Part shown: piece after piece, positions 54,403-64,000 of the stretch
Layout of the letters: every line of letters starts with the position of its first letter
How positions within the stretch are numbered: the first letter of the stretch is position 1
Notes under the pieces: generated by a model
What the model was told of the DNA's origin: nothing
The model's database searches: none
Seen by the model: only the letters and a program-made list of their open reading frames with translations
From: Gordonia sp. ABSL11-1
GTDB lineage: Bacteria; Actinomycetota; Actinomycetes; Mycobacteriales; Mycobacteriaceae
DNA: 64,000 bases
Reading direction: 5' to 3'
Assembly: GCF_030315685.1 (NCBI RefSeq)
Contig: NZ_JASXSI010000001.1
Span: 434,001 to 498,000, forward strand
Translations under genes and position numbers: made by a program

Positions 54403-54696
54403 GTGAGTGTGACCATCAAGTCGCCGTTCTCCGCGGACACGGCGCGCACGGCCGGCGCAGAATCCGAGATCCCCGGGCCGCTGGCCGAACCCTGCCGGTA
54501 CGGGGTCTACACGGGCATCGAGCTCGAACTCCAGGCGGCCGACGCCATCCCGACGTCGGCCCAGATGGGACTCGAGCCGCCACGGTTCTGCGGCCAGTGC
54601 GGGCGGCGGATGGTCGTGCAGGTACGGCCGGACGGTTGGGGTGCGCGGTGTTCTCGGCACGGGACCGTGGATTCGACGGAGCTGGGCCGACGGTGA
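54403..54696 (+). CDS. bsaP: biotin synthase auxiliary protein BsaP
   Basis: Small protein of 97 residues starting 10 bp after bioB (GTG 54403, or GTG 54409). Core: [20 protein letters not shown], then [17 protein letters not shown]. The CxxC plus a later Cys/His suggest a metal or iron-sulfur site. This matches the position (Rv1590, downstream of bioB) and, from memory, the sequence of the recently described BsaP, which is needed for BioB function in mycobacteria. It overlaps the next gene by 4 bp. Confidence 0.82.
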   Translation: MSVTIKSPFSADTARTAGAESEIPGPLAEPCRYGVYTGIELELQAADAIPTSAQMGLEPPRFCGQCGRRMVVQVRPDGWGARCSRHGTVDSTELGRR

Positions 54697-55364
54697 CGGG
54701 GCCGTCGTCACCCGACGCCCCGGTCGCGCAGACCTCAGGGGCTCCGACGACCGCCACCCCCGTGCCGTCACCCCGCCGCCGAGCGGCCCGTCCGGCGGGT
54801 CCGTTGGTGGCGGTCCTCGCGGTGATCGTGCTGACCGGCGCCGTCGTCGGGATGGTCTGGGCCGTCGTCACCCCCGCCATGTCGGGTCGTGTCGTCGGCG
54901 CGGACTCCGCGATCATCCCGGCGCAGGAGTTCCCCGAGGAGTTCGCCGCGGTCGGTACCTTCGCGGTGCTCCTGCTTGTGTACGGGGTCGCGTCGGTGAT
55001 CGTCGCGTGGTTCACGGCGCGCTCCTGGCGTGGGCCCGGCGGGTTCGGCGTGGTCGCCGTCGCGACCGTGCTCGGATCGTTCCTCGCGGCATGGATCGGT
55101 ACCCGTGTCGCCGACTGGCGGTTCGACGACCCGCGATCGGCACCGGTCGGTGCCACGTTCGACCTCGTTCCCGACCTCTGGCTCGACGGAGCCGTCCGGG
55201 GCGGCACCGGCGGGTCCTGGGTGCTCTTCCTGTGCGCCCCGTTCGCCGCGGCGTTCTTCTACCTTGGCTTCGCCCTGGCATCACGCACGGCCGACCTCGG
55301 GGTCGGTGATCTCGTCACCGACGATCCGCGCGCTGCCGAACCTCCTGTGGCTCAGCCGATCTGA
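54693..55364 (+). CDS. DUF2567 membrane protein
   Basis: Protein of 223 residues. A Pro/Ala/Thr-rich N-terminus of about 35 residues precedes four hydrophobic helices ([74 protein letters not shown]). It corresponds to Rv1591 downstream of bsaP, a DUF2567 protein as I recall. Function unknown; its conserved operon position suggests co-expression with biotin genes. GTG 54693 overlaps the bsaP stop. Its last 13 bp overlap the convergent XRE gene. Confidence 0.8.
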   Translation: MTGPSSPDAPVAQTSGAPTTATPVPSPRRRAARPAGPLVAVLAVIVLTGAVVGMVWAVVTPAMSGRVVGADSAIIPAQEFPEEFAAVGTFAVLLLVYGVASVIVAWFTARSWRGPGGFGVVAVATVLGSFLAAWIGTRVADWRFDDPRSAPVGATFDLVPDLWLDGAVRGGTGGSWVLFLCAPFAAAFFYLGFALASRTADLGVGDLVTDDPRAAEPPVAQPI

Positions 55365-55615
55365 GCGGGCACGTCCGCGACCACCGCGTCGGCCAGCGTC
55401 TCGACCGACACGTCGAGAGCACGACTGAGCGCGACGACGGTGGCGAAGGACGGTGTCAGCAACCGCCCGCTCTCGATCTTGCGCAACGTCTCCGGTGAGA
55501 TCCCCGCGGTTCCGGCGATGTCGATGACCGTCCGCTCGGCGCGGAGCTCACGCAGGAGCGCACCCAGGCGTCGTCCGGCGGCGATCTGCTCGGGGGTCAG
55601 GGGAGAACGGACCAT
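55352..55615 (-). CDS. XRE family helix-turn-helix regulator
   Basis: Small DNA-binding protein of 87 residues, essentially a single Cro/C1 HTH: AGRRLGALLRELRAERTVIDIAGTAGISPETLRKIESGRLLTPSFATVVALSRALDV. ATG 55615 is 6 nt after TAAGGT (55622-55627, complementary strand), a probable -10 for a leaderless message. It is divergent from a methionine aminopeptidase gene, with two GGTAT-N4-ATACC operators between them. I infer autoregulation and control of the neighbour. Confidence 0.85.
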   Translation of the reverse strand: MVRSPLTPEQIAAGRRLGALLRELRAERTVIDIAGTAGISPETLRKIESGRLLTPSFATVVALSRALDVSVETLADAVVADVPAQIG

Positions 55616-55634
55616 GTCCACACCTTACCGGCAG

Positions 55635-55683
55635 CGGTATGAAAATACCGGCACCGTGTCGTAGGCTGGTATTTAAATACCAG
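55635..55683. promoter_or_regulatory. twin GGTAT-N4-ATACC operators between xre and map
   Basis: CGGTAT-GAAA-ATACCG (55635-55650) and CTGGTATTTAAATACCAG (55666-55683, perfect 18-bp palindrome) share the core GGTAT-N4-ATACC. Centres are 32 bp apart, three helical turns. The second includes TTTAAAT, a candidate -10 for map; the first lies just upstream of the xre -10. Both fit repression by the XRE protein. Confidence 0.78.
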
Positions 55684-55705
55684 GTGTGACCACCAGGAGG
55701 TGTGT

Positions 55706-56470
55706 GTGATCGAACTGAAGTCCCCGGATGAGGTCGCCGCGATGCGGGTGACCGGCCGGTTCATCGCCGAACTGCTCGACGATGTGTCGTCGCGGGCGGA
55801 GCCGGGGGTCAACCTGCTCGACCTGGAGCTGCGGGCGCGTGAGCTGATCGAACAGCGCGGCGCCGTCTCGTGCTACTGGGACTATGCCCCGTCCTTCGGT
55901 CGGGGGCCGTTCCGCAACGTGATCTGCTTGTCCGTCAATGACGCTGTCCTGCATGGACTTCCGCATGACCTCGTGCTCACCGACGGTGATGTGCTCAGTA
56001 TGGACATCGCCGTCGCGATCGACGGATGGGTCGCCGATTCGGCACGCACGGTCATCGTCGGTGACCCGCGACCGGAAGATGCGCACCTGGTCGAGACCAC
56101 ACAGTTGGCGCTGGCCGCCGGCATCGATGCGGCGCGATCTGATCGCCGGCTCGGCGACATCTCGGCCGCGATCGGCGAGGTGTGCATCTCCCGCGGCTAC
56201 ATGGTGAACACCGAGTTCGGCGGTCACGGGCTCGGACGCACCATGCACGAGGACCCGCACGTGTCGAATGTGGGCCGTGCCGGCAAGGGAATGCGGTTGC
56301 GTCCCGGGCTGACGTTGGCGCTCGAGCCGTGGCTGGCGCGACACACCGCGCAGATCGTCTACGACCCCGACGGCTGGACGATCCGGTCCGCGGACGGCTC
56401 GCGCACCGCGCACAGTGAACACACCATCGCGATCACCGACGGCGACGCCGAGATCCTCACGCTCCGTTGA
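55706..56470 (+). CDS. map: type I methionine aminopeptidase
   Basis: Metalloprotease of 254 residues removing N-terminal methionine. Metal ligands appear in order: Asp of SMDIAVAIDGW, Asp of VADSARTVIVG, His of EFGGHGLGRTMHEDP, Glu of TLALEPWL and Glu of HSEHTIAIT. GTG 55706 is chosen because CAGGAGG ends 5 nt before it. No N-terminal zinc-finger or SH3-binding extension is present. Its pairing with a dedicated XRE regulator and strong operators suggests an inducible accessory enzyme rather than the housekeeping copy, which would be elsewhere (often near secY-adk). Confidence 0.92.
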   Translation: MIELKSPDEVAAMRVTGRFIAELLDDVSSRAEPGVNLLDLELRARELIEQRGAVSCYWDYAPSFGRGPFRNVICLSVNDAVLHGLPHDLVLTDGDVLSMDIAVAIDGWVADSARTVIVGDPRPEDAHLVETTQLALAAGIDAARSDRRLGDISAAIGEVCISRGYMVNTEFGGHGLGRTMHEDPHVSNVGRAGKGMRLRPGLTLALEPWLARHTAQIVYDPDGWTIRSADGSRTAHSEHTIAITDGDAEILTLR

Positions 56471-56482
56471 TCGTGCGGCCGC

Positions 56483-57205
56483 TCAGAGGGGCGGGCGCAG
56501 GGTCGCGAACTCGTCGGTGACGCGCAGTCGGGTGTCGGCGAACGCGTAGAGCGCCGGGGGGCGACCGCCGGAACGGCCGGTCTTCCCGACGGTTCCGGTC
56601 GACACCACCACTGCGCGACGACTCAGGATGCGCAGGAGGTTGGTGGTATCCACCGGGTAACCCAATGCTGCACAATAGATCTCCGAGAGTTGAGACATCG
56701 GGAAGCGTTCCGGGGCGAGAGCGAACGCGATGTTCGTGTACGACAATTTCGCGGCGAGACGATGGCGGGCCGCGTCGATGATCTCGGCGTGATCGAACGC
56801 GACCTCCGGCAAGCTGTCGACCGGCTGCCAGGACGCCGACGACGGGAGCGTCGCCATGGCATCCGACGGGACGAGGCCCAGATACGTGGATGCGATGGTG
56901 CGGACGCCGGGCACACGGTTCGGCGCGGAGAACACCGCGAGTTGCTCGAGGTGTGCGATCTTCTCGATCTCGACGGTGTCGGCCACGAGCCGCCGCGCGG
57001 TCGCCTTGAGCGTCTCGTCGGCGACGACGTCACCACCTGGCAGCGACCACCCGCTCCCATCCGGCGTGCGGCACAGGAGGACACACAGCGCAGGGGCGAC
57101 CTCGGGCTCGACCTCACGGACCTGGAACACCGCCGCGAGCACCTCCACGCGGAGCGCCGCGGACGCCCCGTCGGACGAGGACGGGCGCGGCGGGGGCGTG
57201 GACAT
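56483..57205 (-). CDS. nrtR: Nudix-type transcriptional regulator NrtR
   Basis: Protein of 240 residues with an N-terminal Nudix fold and a C-terminal winged helix (FPMSQLSEIYCAALGYPVDTTNLLRILSRRAVVV...). The Nudix box is degenerate: GGDVVADETLKATARRLVADT lacks the REUxEE glutamates, as expected for an ADP-ribose sensor rather than an enzyme. NrtR represses NAD synthesis genes; here nadA-nadC lie just beyond with a perfect palindrome in their promoter. TACAAT (57213-57218, complementary strand) is 7 nt before ATG, so the mRNA is probably leaderless. Rv1593c is the positional equivalent. Confidence 0.88.
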   Translation of the reverse strand: MSTPPPRPSSSDGASAALRVEVLAAVFQVREVEPEVAPALCVLLCRTPDGSGWSLPGGDVVADETLKATARRLVADTVEIEKIAHLEQLAVFSAPNRVPGVRTIASTYLGLVPSDAMATLPSSASWQPVDSLPEVAFDHAEIIDAARHRLAAKLSYTNIAFALAPERFPMSQLSEIYCAALGYPVDTTNLLRILSRRAVVVSTGTVGKTGRSGGRPPALYAFADTRLRVTDEFATLRPPL

Positions 57206-57286
57206 GGCGTCGATTGTATGGGCGTCCCCACCGGGATCGACGCGACACGTCCATGGGGAGCAGTGACGCCGGCCCGCCCGCGCCGC

Positions 57287-57949
57287 CTACAGCTCGTCGA
57301 GTGACAGGAGCCCGTCCTGGATCGCGCGTGCCGCAAGGGCGGCCTTGGTGCGTGCGCTCCGGTCGACCGCGGTGTACTTGGCGCGGATGCGGGTGAGGTG
57401 GGTGTTCACCGTGCCGATCGAGATGCACAGTTCCTGGGCGACCATGATCTTCGAGTCGGTGAGCAGCCACGTGCGCAGGACCTGGATCTCCCGGTCGGTG
57501 AGTCCGGGCCGCCGACGCTCGGGTGCGACGTCGCCGTCGGTGTTTCGCGCGCCAGGTGTCCGGCGCGCCGTCGATTCCGCTGTCGTCGCCGGTCGGGGTG
57601 CGGCACGTGGTGGGGCGGGGCGCGACACAGTCCCGGCGACGACCTGCTCGGCGTTGTGCACCAGCCGCATATGCGGGCGCGTGGTCCCCGCCCGGGGGTC
57701 GGCGCAGACCGGCGCAGTGTGCGACCGTGCGTCGGAATGCGCCGGCCCGGCCGACGGCATCCCGGGCAGGGGCATGCGTCGCGCCGCGAGACTGGCCAAC
57801 GCGGCCTCCCGCCGGGCGGCTGCGGCCGCCGACCGTGCGACGCCCGGCGAGGACGGCGTCGGGACGCCCCGGGCGGCGGCGGTTCCGCGCGTGACGGTGC
57901 CGGGCATGAGGCTGTCGGGGGTGAAGCTGTCGTGCGGGGAGACGGTCAT
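57287..57949 (-). CDS. LuxR-type HTH regulator with disordered N-terminus
   Basis: Protein of 220 residues. The first ~145 residues are Ala/Pro/Arg-rich without a receiver or sensor domain; the C-terminal LuxR/GerE HTH is [56 protein letters not shown]. It lies between nrtR and nadA, an additional gene compared with M. tuberculosis. It is divergent from nadA. Target unknown. No clear ribosome site before ATG 57949. Confidence 0.82.
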   Translation of the reverse strand: MTVSPHDSFTPDSLMPGTVTRGTAAARGVPTPSSPGVARSAAAAARREAALASLAARRMPLPGMPSAGPAHSDARSHTAPVCADPRAGTTRPHMRLVHNAEQVVAGTVSRPAPPRAAPRPATTAESTARRTPGARNTDGDVAPERRRPGLTDREIQVLRTWLLTDSKIMVAQELCISIGTVNTHLTRIRAKYTAVDRSARTKAALAARAIQDGLLSLDEL

Positions 57950-58112
57950 CACGATGCTCGCAATCTTTCTCAGCGGCCGCGGTCGGCTCGGCGGGTCTCA
58001 GACGTCATCGACGCTGTTCGGTACGTCTTCGACGGTATGGAGCCGGTGGCCCGCGCAAACGCGTAGTGGACTACTCGAATCGCGGCGGGAATGCCGCAGA
58101 TGTGACCGGTGT

Positions 58113-58148
58113 TACGATGGACAGCGTTTTCGACCATCAGTCGAAAAC
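58113..58148 (+). promoter_or_regulatory. nadA promoter with NrtR operator
   Basis: TACGAT (58113-58118) is a -10 box. Just after it GTTTTCGAC (58126-58134) and GTCGAAAAC (58140-58148) form a perfect 9-bp inverted repeat with a 5-nt spacer, covering the probable transcription start near 58125. This is the type of site expected for NrtR, whose gene is nearby. AAGAGGAG at 58191-58198 is the ribosome site. Confidence 0.78.
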
Positions 58149-58203
58149 TCGTGTCGTCCGATACGACCCCGTGTCGGAGAGCATGACCGCAAGAGGAGTG
58201 GCG

Positions 58204-59271
58204 ATGAGCATCACGAGTGACCGACCGGCAACGGCGACAGACACCGCACCCCTGGGTCTGATCGACGCCGAATGGGTCGACGGCCCTGGTGGCTACACCG
58301 GCGTCGAGCCGACCCGGGAATGGGCCGACGAGGTGCGCCGACTGGCGCGCGCCCGGAATGCGACGCTGCTGGCGCACAACTATCAGCTGCCCGCCATCCA
58401 GGACATCGCCGACCATGTGGGCGACTCTCTCGCGCTGTCGAGGATCGCCGCGGAGGTCGACGCCGACGAGATCATCTTCTGCGGCGTGCACTTCATGGCG
58501 GAGACCGCCAAGATCCTCAGCCCGGACAAGCGCGTGCTGATCCCCGATGCACGCGCCGGGTGCTCGCTCGCGGACTCCATCACCGCCGACGAACTGCGTG
58601 AGTGGAAGGCCGATCACCCGGATGCGGTCGTCGTGTCGTACGTGAACACCACGGCAGAGGTGAAAGGTCTCACCGACATCTGCTGCACGTCGTCGAACGC
58701 GGTCGACGTCGTCGCGTCGATCGACCCCGACCGTGAGGTCTTGTTCCTGCCGGATCAGTTCCTCGGCGCGCACGTCAAGCGTGAGACCGGGCGAGACAAC
58801 ATCCACATCTGGGCGGGGGAGTGCCACGTCCACGCCGGGATCAACGGCGACGAGCTGGCCGATCAGGCGAGCAGCCACCCCGATGCGGACCTCTTCATCC
58901 ATCCCGAATGTGGTTGCGCGACATCGGCTCTCTACCTCGCCGGCGAGGGCGCAGTCCCTGCCGACAAGGTGAAGATCCTGTCCACCGGCGGCATGCTCGA
59001 CGCCGCACGGGAGACCGGCGCCAAACAGGTGCTCGTCGCCACCGAGATCGGCATGCTGCATCAACTCCGCAAGGCGGCTCCGGGTGTCGACTTCCAGGCC
59101 GTCAACGACCGTGCGTCGTGCCCGTACATGAAGATGATCACGCCTGCGGCGTTGCTGCGTTCGCTGCGTGAGGGCCGCGACGAGGTGCACGTCGCCCCCG
59201 ACGTCGCCGAGCGTGCTCGCACGAGCGTCGAGCGCATGATCGCGATCGGCAACCCCGGTTCCGGTGAGTGA
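58204..59271 (+). CDS. nadA: quinolinate synthase A
   Basis: Iron-sulfur enzyme of 355 residues that condenses iminoaspartate with dihydroxyacetone phosphate to quinolinate. It starts the de novo NAD branch with [21 protein letters not shown]. Cluster cysteines are in RAGCSLAD (120), DICCTSSN (160/161) and [10 protein letters not shown] (236/238). ATG 58204 is 5 nt after AAGAGGAG; ATG 58183 is in frame but has no such site. It overlaps nadC by 8 bp, with no nadB in between. Confidence 0.95.
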   Translation: MSITSDRPATATDTAPLGLIDAEWVDGPGGYTGVEPTREWADEVRRLARARNATLLAHNYQLPAIQDIADHVGDSLALSRIAAEVDADEIIFCGVHFMAETAKILSPDKRVLIPDARAGCSLADSITADELREWKADHPDAVVVSYVNTTAEVKGLTDICCTSSNAVDVVASIDPDREVLFLPDQFLGAHVKRETGRDNIHIWAGECHVHAGINGDELADQASSHPDADLFIHPECGCATSALYLAGEGAVPADKVKILSTGGMLDAARETGAKQVLVATEIGMLHQLRKAAPGVDFQAVNDRASCPYMKMITPAALLRSLREGRDEVHVAPDVAERARTSVERMIAIGNPGSGE

Positions 59272-60178
59272 GGCGTTCGTCGGCCAGATCGCCGCGGCCG
59301 ACGACCTCGATCTCACCGTCACCGACGAGGTCCGATCACTGATCCGGACGGCGCTCGACGAGGACCTCCGGCACGGTCCGGACGTGACGACCCAGGCGAC
59401 GGTGCCCGCCGACGCGGTCACCGACGCCGCGATCGTGAGTCGCGGACACGGCGTGATCGCGGGCCTGCCGGTGGTCCTCGCGGTGCTCGACGAGGTGATC
59501 GGAGCCGGACGCTACGAGGTGACGTCGTCCGTCGCCGACGGCTCTCACGTCGGTCCGGGAGACGTCGTCCTGGCCGTCCACGCGCCGACCGGGGCCTTGC
59601 TCACGGCCGAACGCACCGCGCTCAACCTCGTCTGTCATCTGTCCGGGATCGCGACTGCCACAGCGCGGTGGGTGCAGGCAGTCGAGGGCACCGATGCGAA
59701 GGTGCGTGACTCCCGAAAGACGCTGCCGGGGATGCGGTACCTGCAGAAGTACGCCGTCCGCGCCGGTGGCGGCGTGAATCATCGCCTCGGCCTCGGCGAC
59801 GCGGCGCTGATCAAGGACAACCACGTGGCGGCCGCCGGTTCGGTGAGTGCCGCGTTGTCGGCGGTCCGTGCCGCCGCGCCGGGTCTGGCGGTCGAGGTGG
59901 AGGTCGACTCGTTGGCCCAACTCGACGAGGTCCTCGCGCTCGGACCGCAGTTGGTGTTGCTCGACAATTTCGCGCTCTGGGAGACGCAGATGGCCGTGCA
60001 GCGCCGCAACGCGCGGTCCCCGGAGACCAAGCTGGAGAGCTCCGGCGGGTTGTCGCTGGACATGGCCGCCGACTATGCCCGCACCGGCGTCGACTACCTC
60101 GCGGTCGGTGCGCTGACCCATTCGGTCACCGTGTTGGACCTCGGGCTGGACATCCCCGCGCCGCCGGCCGGTTCCTGA
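59264..60178 (+). CDS. nadC: nicotinate-nucleotide pyrophosphorylase (quinolinate phosphoribosyltransferase)
   Basis: Enzyme of 304 residues converting quinolinate and PRPP to nicotinate mononucleotide. Signatures are [77 protein letters not shown] and [19 protein letters not shown] 59264 overlaps nadA by 8 bp, so it depends on nadA translation. No ribosome site. The nadA-nadC pair lacking nadB recalls the corynebacterial arrangement. Confidence 0.95.
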   Translation: MSEAFVGQIAAADDLDLTVTDEVRSLIRTALDEDLRHGPDVTTQATVPADAVTDAAIVSRGHGVIAGLPVVLAVLDEVIGAGRYEVTSSVADGSHVGPGDVVLAVHAPTGALLTAERTALNLVCHLSGIATATARWVQAVEGTDAKVRDSRKTLPGMRYLQKYAVRAGGGVNHRLGLGDAALIKDNHVAAAGSVSAALSAVRAAAPGLAVEVEVDSLAQLDEVLALGPQLVLLDNFALWETQMAVQRRNARSPETKLESSGGLSLDMAADYARTGVDYLAVGALTHSVTVLDLGLDIPAPPAGS

Positions 60179-60242
60179 CGCGGATCCGCCGGTGGTCGGA
60201 GACGCCCGCCGACCGTGTGGAAAACCACTTCGCCGGACCCCA

Positions 60243-60248
60243 TAAACT
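60243..60248 (+). promoter_or_regulatory. candidate -10 box of the his operon
   Basis: TAAACT lies 55 bp before hisD in the 124-bp gap after nadC, flanked by CCCA and TGGG that could pair. GTGG-AAAA-CCAC (60217-60228) stands at the -35 region. AGGAGAA (60291-60297) is the hisD ribosome site. No his-leader peptide or T-box is seen. Confidence 0.45.
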
Positions 60249-60302
60249 CGTGGGTGATGTGTGCGCACGAAGTGCGCCGTTCCCGGCTCACAGGAGAACC
60301 CG

Positions 60303-63425
<3,123 letters not shown>

Positions 63426-63426
<1 letters not shown>

Positions 63427-63602
63427 TGGGGCCGGTGATCGCAGGCAGCATCCCCGGCAGCGTGCTCCGGAAAAGCACCCCGGGGATGCGCCCCGCGCAG
63501 AGGACGCGCGCACATATCGTCGACGGCACCCGTCCAGAGGGCGGATCCCGGGGTCGCTTCTCCGGAAAGCTGTTGTCCGGCGCGGGGTGGTGCGTCCGAT
63601 GA
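63426..63602 (+). CDS. possible 58-residue basic protein coupled between hisB and hisH
   Basis: The ATG overlaps the hisB stop (TGATG) and the stop overlaps the hisH start (ATGA), so the frame fills the 172-bp gap exactly. The product is Gly/Arg/Ser-rich ([20 protein letters not shown] ... [16 protein letters not shown]) with no motif. In M. tuberculosis hisB and hisH adjoin directly. The same DNA contains strong hairpins, so the frame could be coupling filler across an inserted element. Function unknown. Confidence 0.4.
63448..63489 (+). repeat. large hairpin in the hisB-hisH gap
   Basis: GCATCCCCGG (63448-63457) pairs with CCGGGGATGC (63480-63489); inside, GTGCT (63462-63466) pairs with AGCAC (63474-63478) around CCGGAAA. 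A second smaller hairpin GCTT-CTCCGGA-AAGC (63556-63570) repeats the CTCCGGAAA theme. Confidence 0.7.
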
Positions 63603-64000
63603 CCGGCGCCCCTGCGGTCACCATCCTCGACTACGGCTCGGGCAACCTCCGATCCGCGCAGCGCGCGCTCGAGCGTGCCGGCGCCGACGTCACCGTCACC
63701 GACGACCGGGACGCCGCGACCGAGTGTGACGGCCTGGTCGTACCCGGCGTCGGGGCCTTCGCCGCCTGTATGGAGGGTCTGAAGGCGGTCAATGGACACC
63801 GCATCATCGATCAGCGTCTCGCCGGCGGCCGGCCCGTGCTGGGCATCTGTGTGGGCATGCAGATCCTGTTCGATCGCGGCGTCGAGTTCGGTGTCGAGGC
63901 CGACGGATGCGGCGAATGGCCGGGCACCATCAGCCGGCTGCCCGCGCCGGTGCTGCCGCACATGGGCTGGAACACCGTCGAGGCCGCCGAGGGGACGGCG
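63599..64000 (+). CDS. hisH: imidazole glycerol phosphate synthase subunit HisH, N-terminal part (cut by window end)
   Basis: Glutamine amidotransferase subunit supplying ammonia to HisF. The frame is open to the last base (134 codons). Signatures: [29 protein letters not shown] and the nucleophile Cys in [13 protein letters not shown] (residue 84), then [10 protein letters not shown]. The usual G-x-Q after the Cys (GICLGMQ) is GICVGMQ. The His/Glu of the triad lie beyond the window. Confidence 0.95.
   Translation, partial: MTGAPAVTILDYGSGNLRSAQRALERAGADVTVTDDRDAATECDGLVVPGVGAFAACMEGLKAVNGHRIIDQRLAGGRPVLGICVGMQILFDRGVEFGVEADGCGEWPGTISRLPAPVLPHMGWNTVEAAEGTA

Noticed and set aside
60217..60228. 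GTGG-AAAA-CCAC as a second NrtR site
   Set aside because: It lacks the GTTTTCGA/TCGAAAAC arms of the nadA site and has only 4-bp arms.

Overview
The window reads as a chromosomal segment of a high-GC actinobacterium of the order Mycobacteriales, most likely Gordonia or a close relative. The evidence is the gene order (murC-ftsQ-ftsZ-pgeF-yggS-sepF-yggT-wag31, ileS ... dinB-ansA-lspA-rluD-dnaE-ilvA, treXYZ, bio, nad, his), which follows the Mycobacterium tuberculosis Rv2152-Rv2144 and Rv1536-Rv1602 blocks as I remember them, plus a complete mce operon and an MTB12-type antigen. Genus assignment is inference from remembered synteny; no search was run.

Layout. 1-7.8 kb: the end of the division and cell-wall cluster, all on the plus strand (murC 3' end, ftsQ, ftsZ, pgeF, yggS, sepF, yggT, wag31, a Pro-rich membrane protein). 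7.9-11.4 kb: ileS behind an Ile-specific T-box leader. 11.4-15.0 kb: two small regulatory modules, an ECF41-type sigma factor with its oxidoreductase partner, and a TetR repressor divergent from a deazaflavin-dependent reductase. 15.0-27.7 kb: housekeeping block dinB, ansA, lipoproteins, lspA, rluD, dnaE, a secreted beta-propeller protein, ilvA. 27.7-30.4 kb: a small accessory islet of unrecognised genes, one apparently frameshifted. 30.4-46.8 kb: the trehalose-synthesis genes treX-treY and treZ on the minus strand, split by a ten-kilobase plus-strand mce operon (yrbEA, yrbEB, mceA-F, one mce-associated gene). 46.9-49.1 kb: a membrane acyltransferase with SGNH domain. 49.3-55.4 kb: biotin synthesis (BioQ-like TetR; bioA-bioF-bioD-bioB-bsaP-DUF2567). 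55.4-56.5 kb: an XRE regulator divergent from a type I methionine aminopeptidase. 56.5-60.2 kb: NAD synthesis (NrtR-type Nudix regulator, a LuxR-type protein, nadA-nadC without nadB). 60.3-64.0 kb: histidine operon hisD-hisC-hisB-(small ORF)-hisH, truncated by the window edge.

The most informative signals are regulatory. The T-box leader combines a tiny stem I holding an AUC specifier with a full T-box core. An ECF41 -35/-10 pair lies before the oxidoreductase-sigma operon. Four regulator/target pairs carry palindromic operators placed over candidate promoter elements: TetR/DUF385 reductase, BioQ-like TetR/bioA, XRE/methionine aminopeptidase, and NrtR/nadA. Structural oddities worth checking are the mce operon inside the tre locus, a roughly 107-residue acidic insertion in GlgX/TreX, a four-copy heptad-repeat tail on BioD, a fully coupled 58-codon ORF with a large hairpin between hisB and hisH, a missing nadB, and a split gene at 28.7-29.4 kb. 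I saw no tRNA, rRNA, CRISPR array, insertion sequence or prophage gene.
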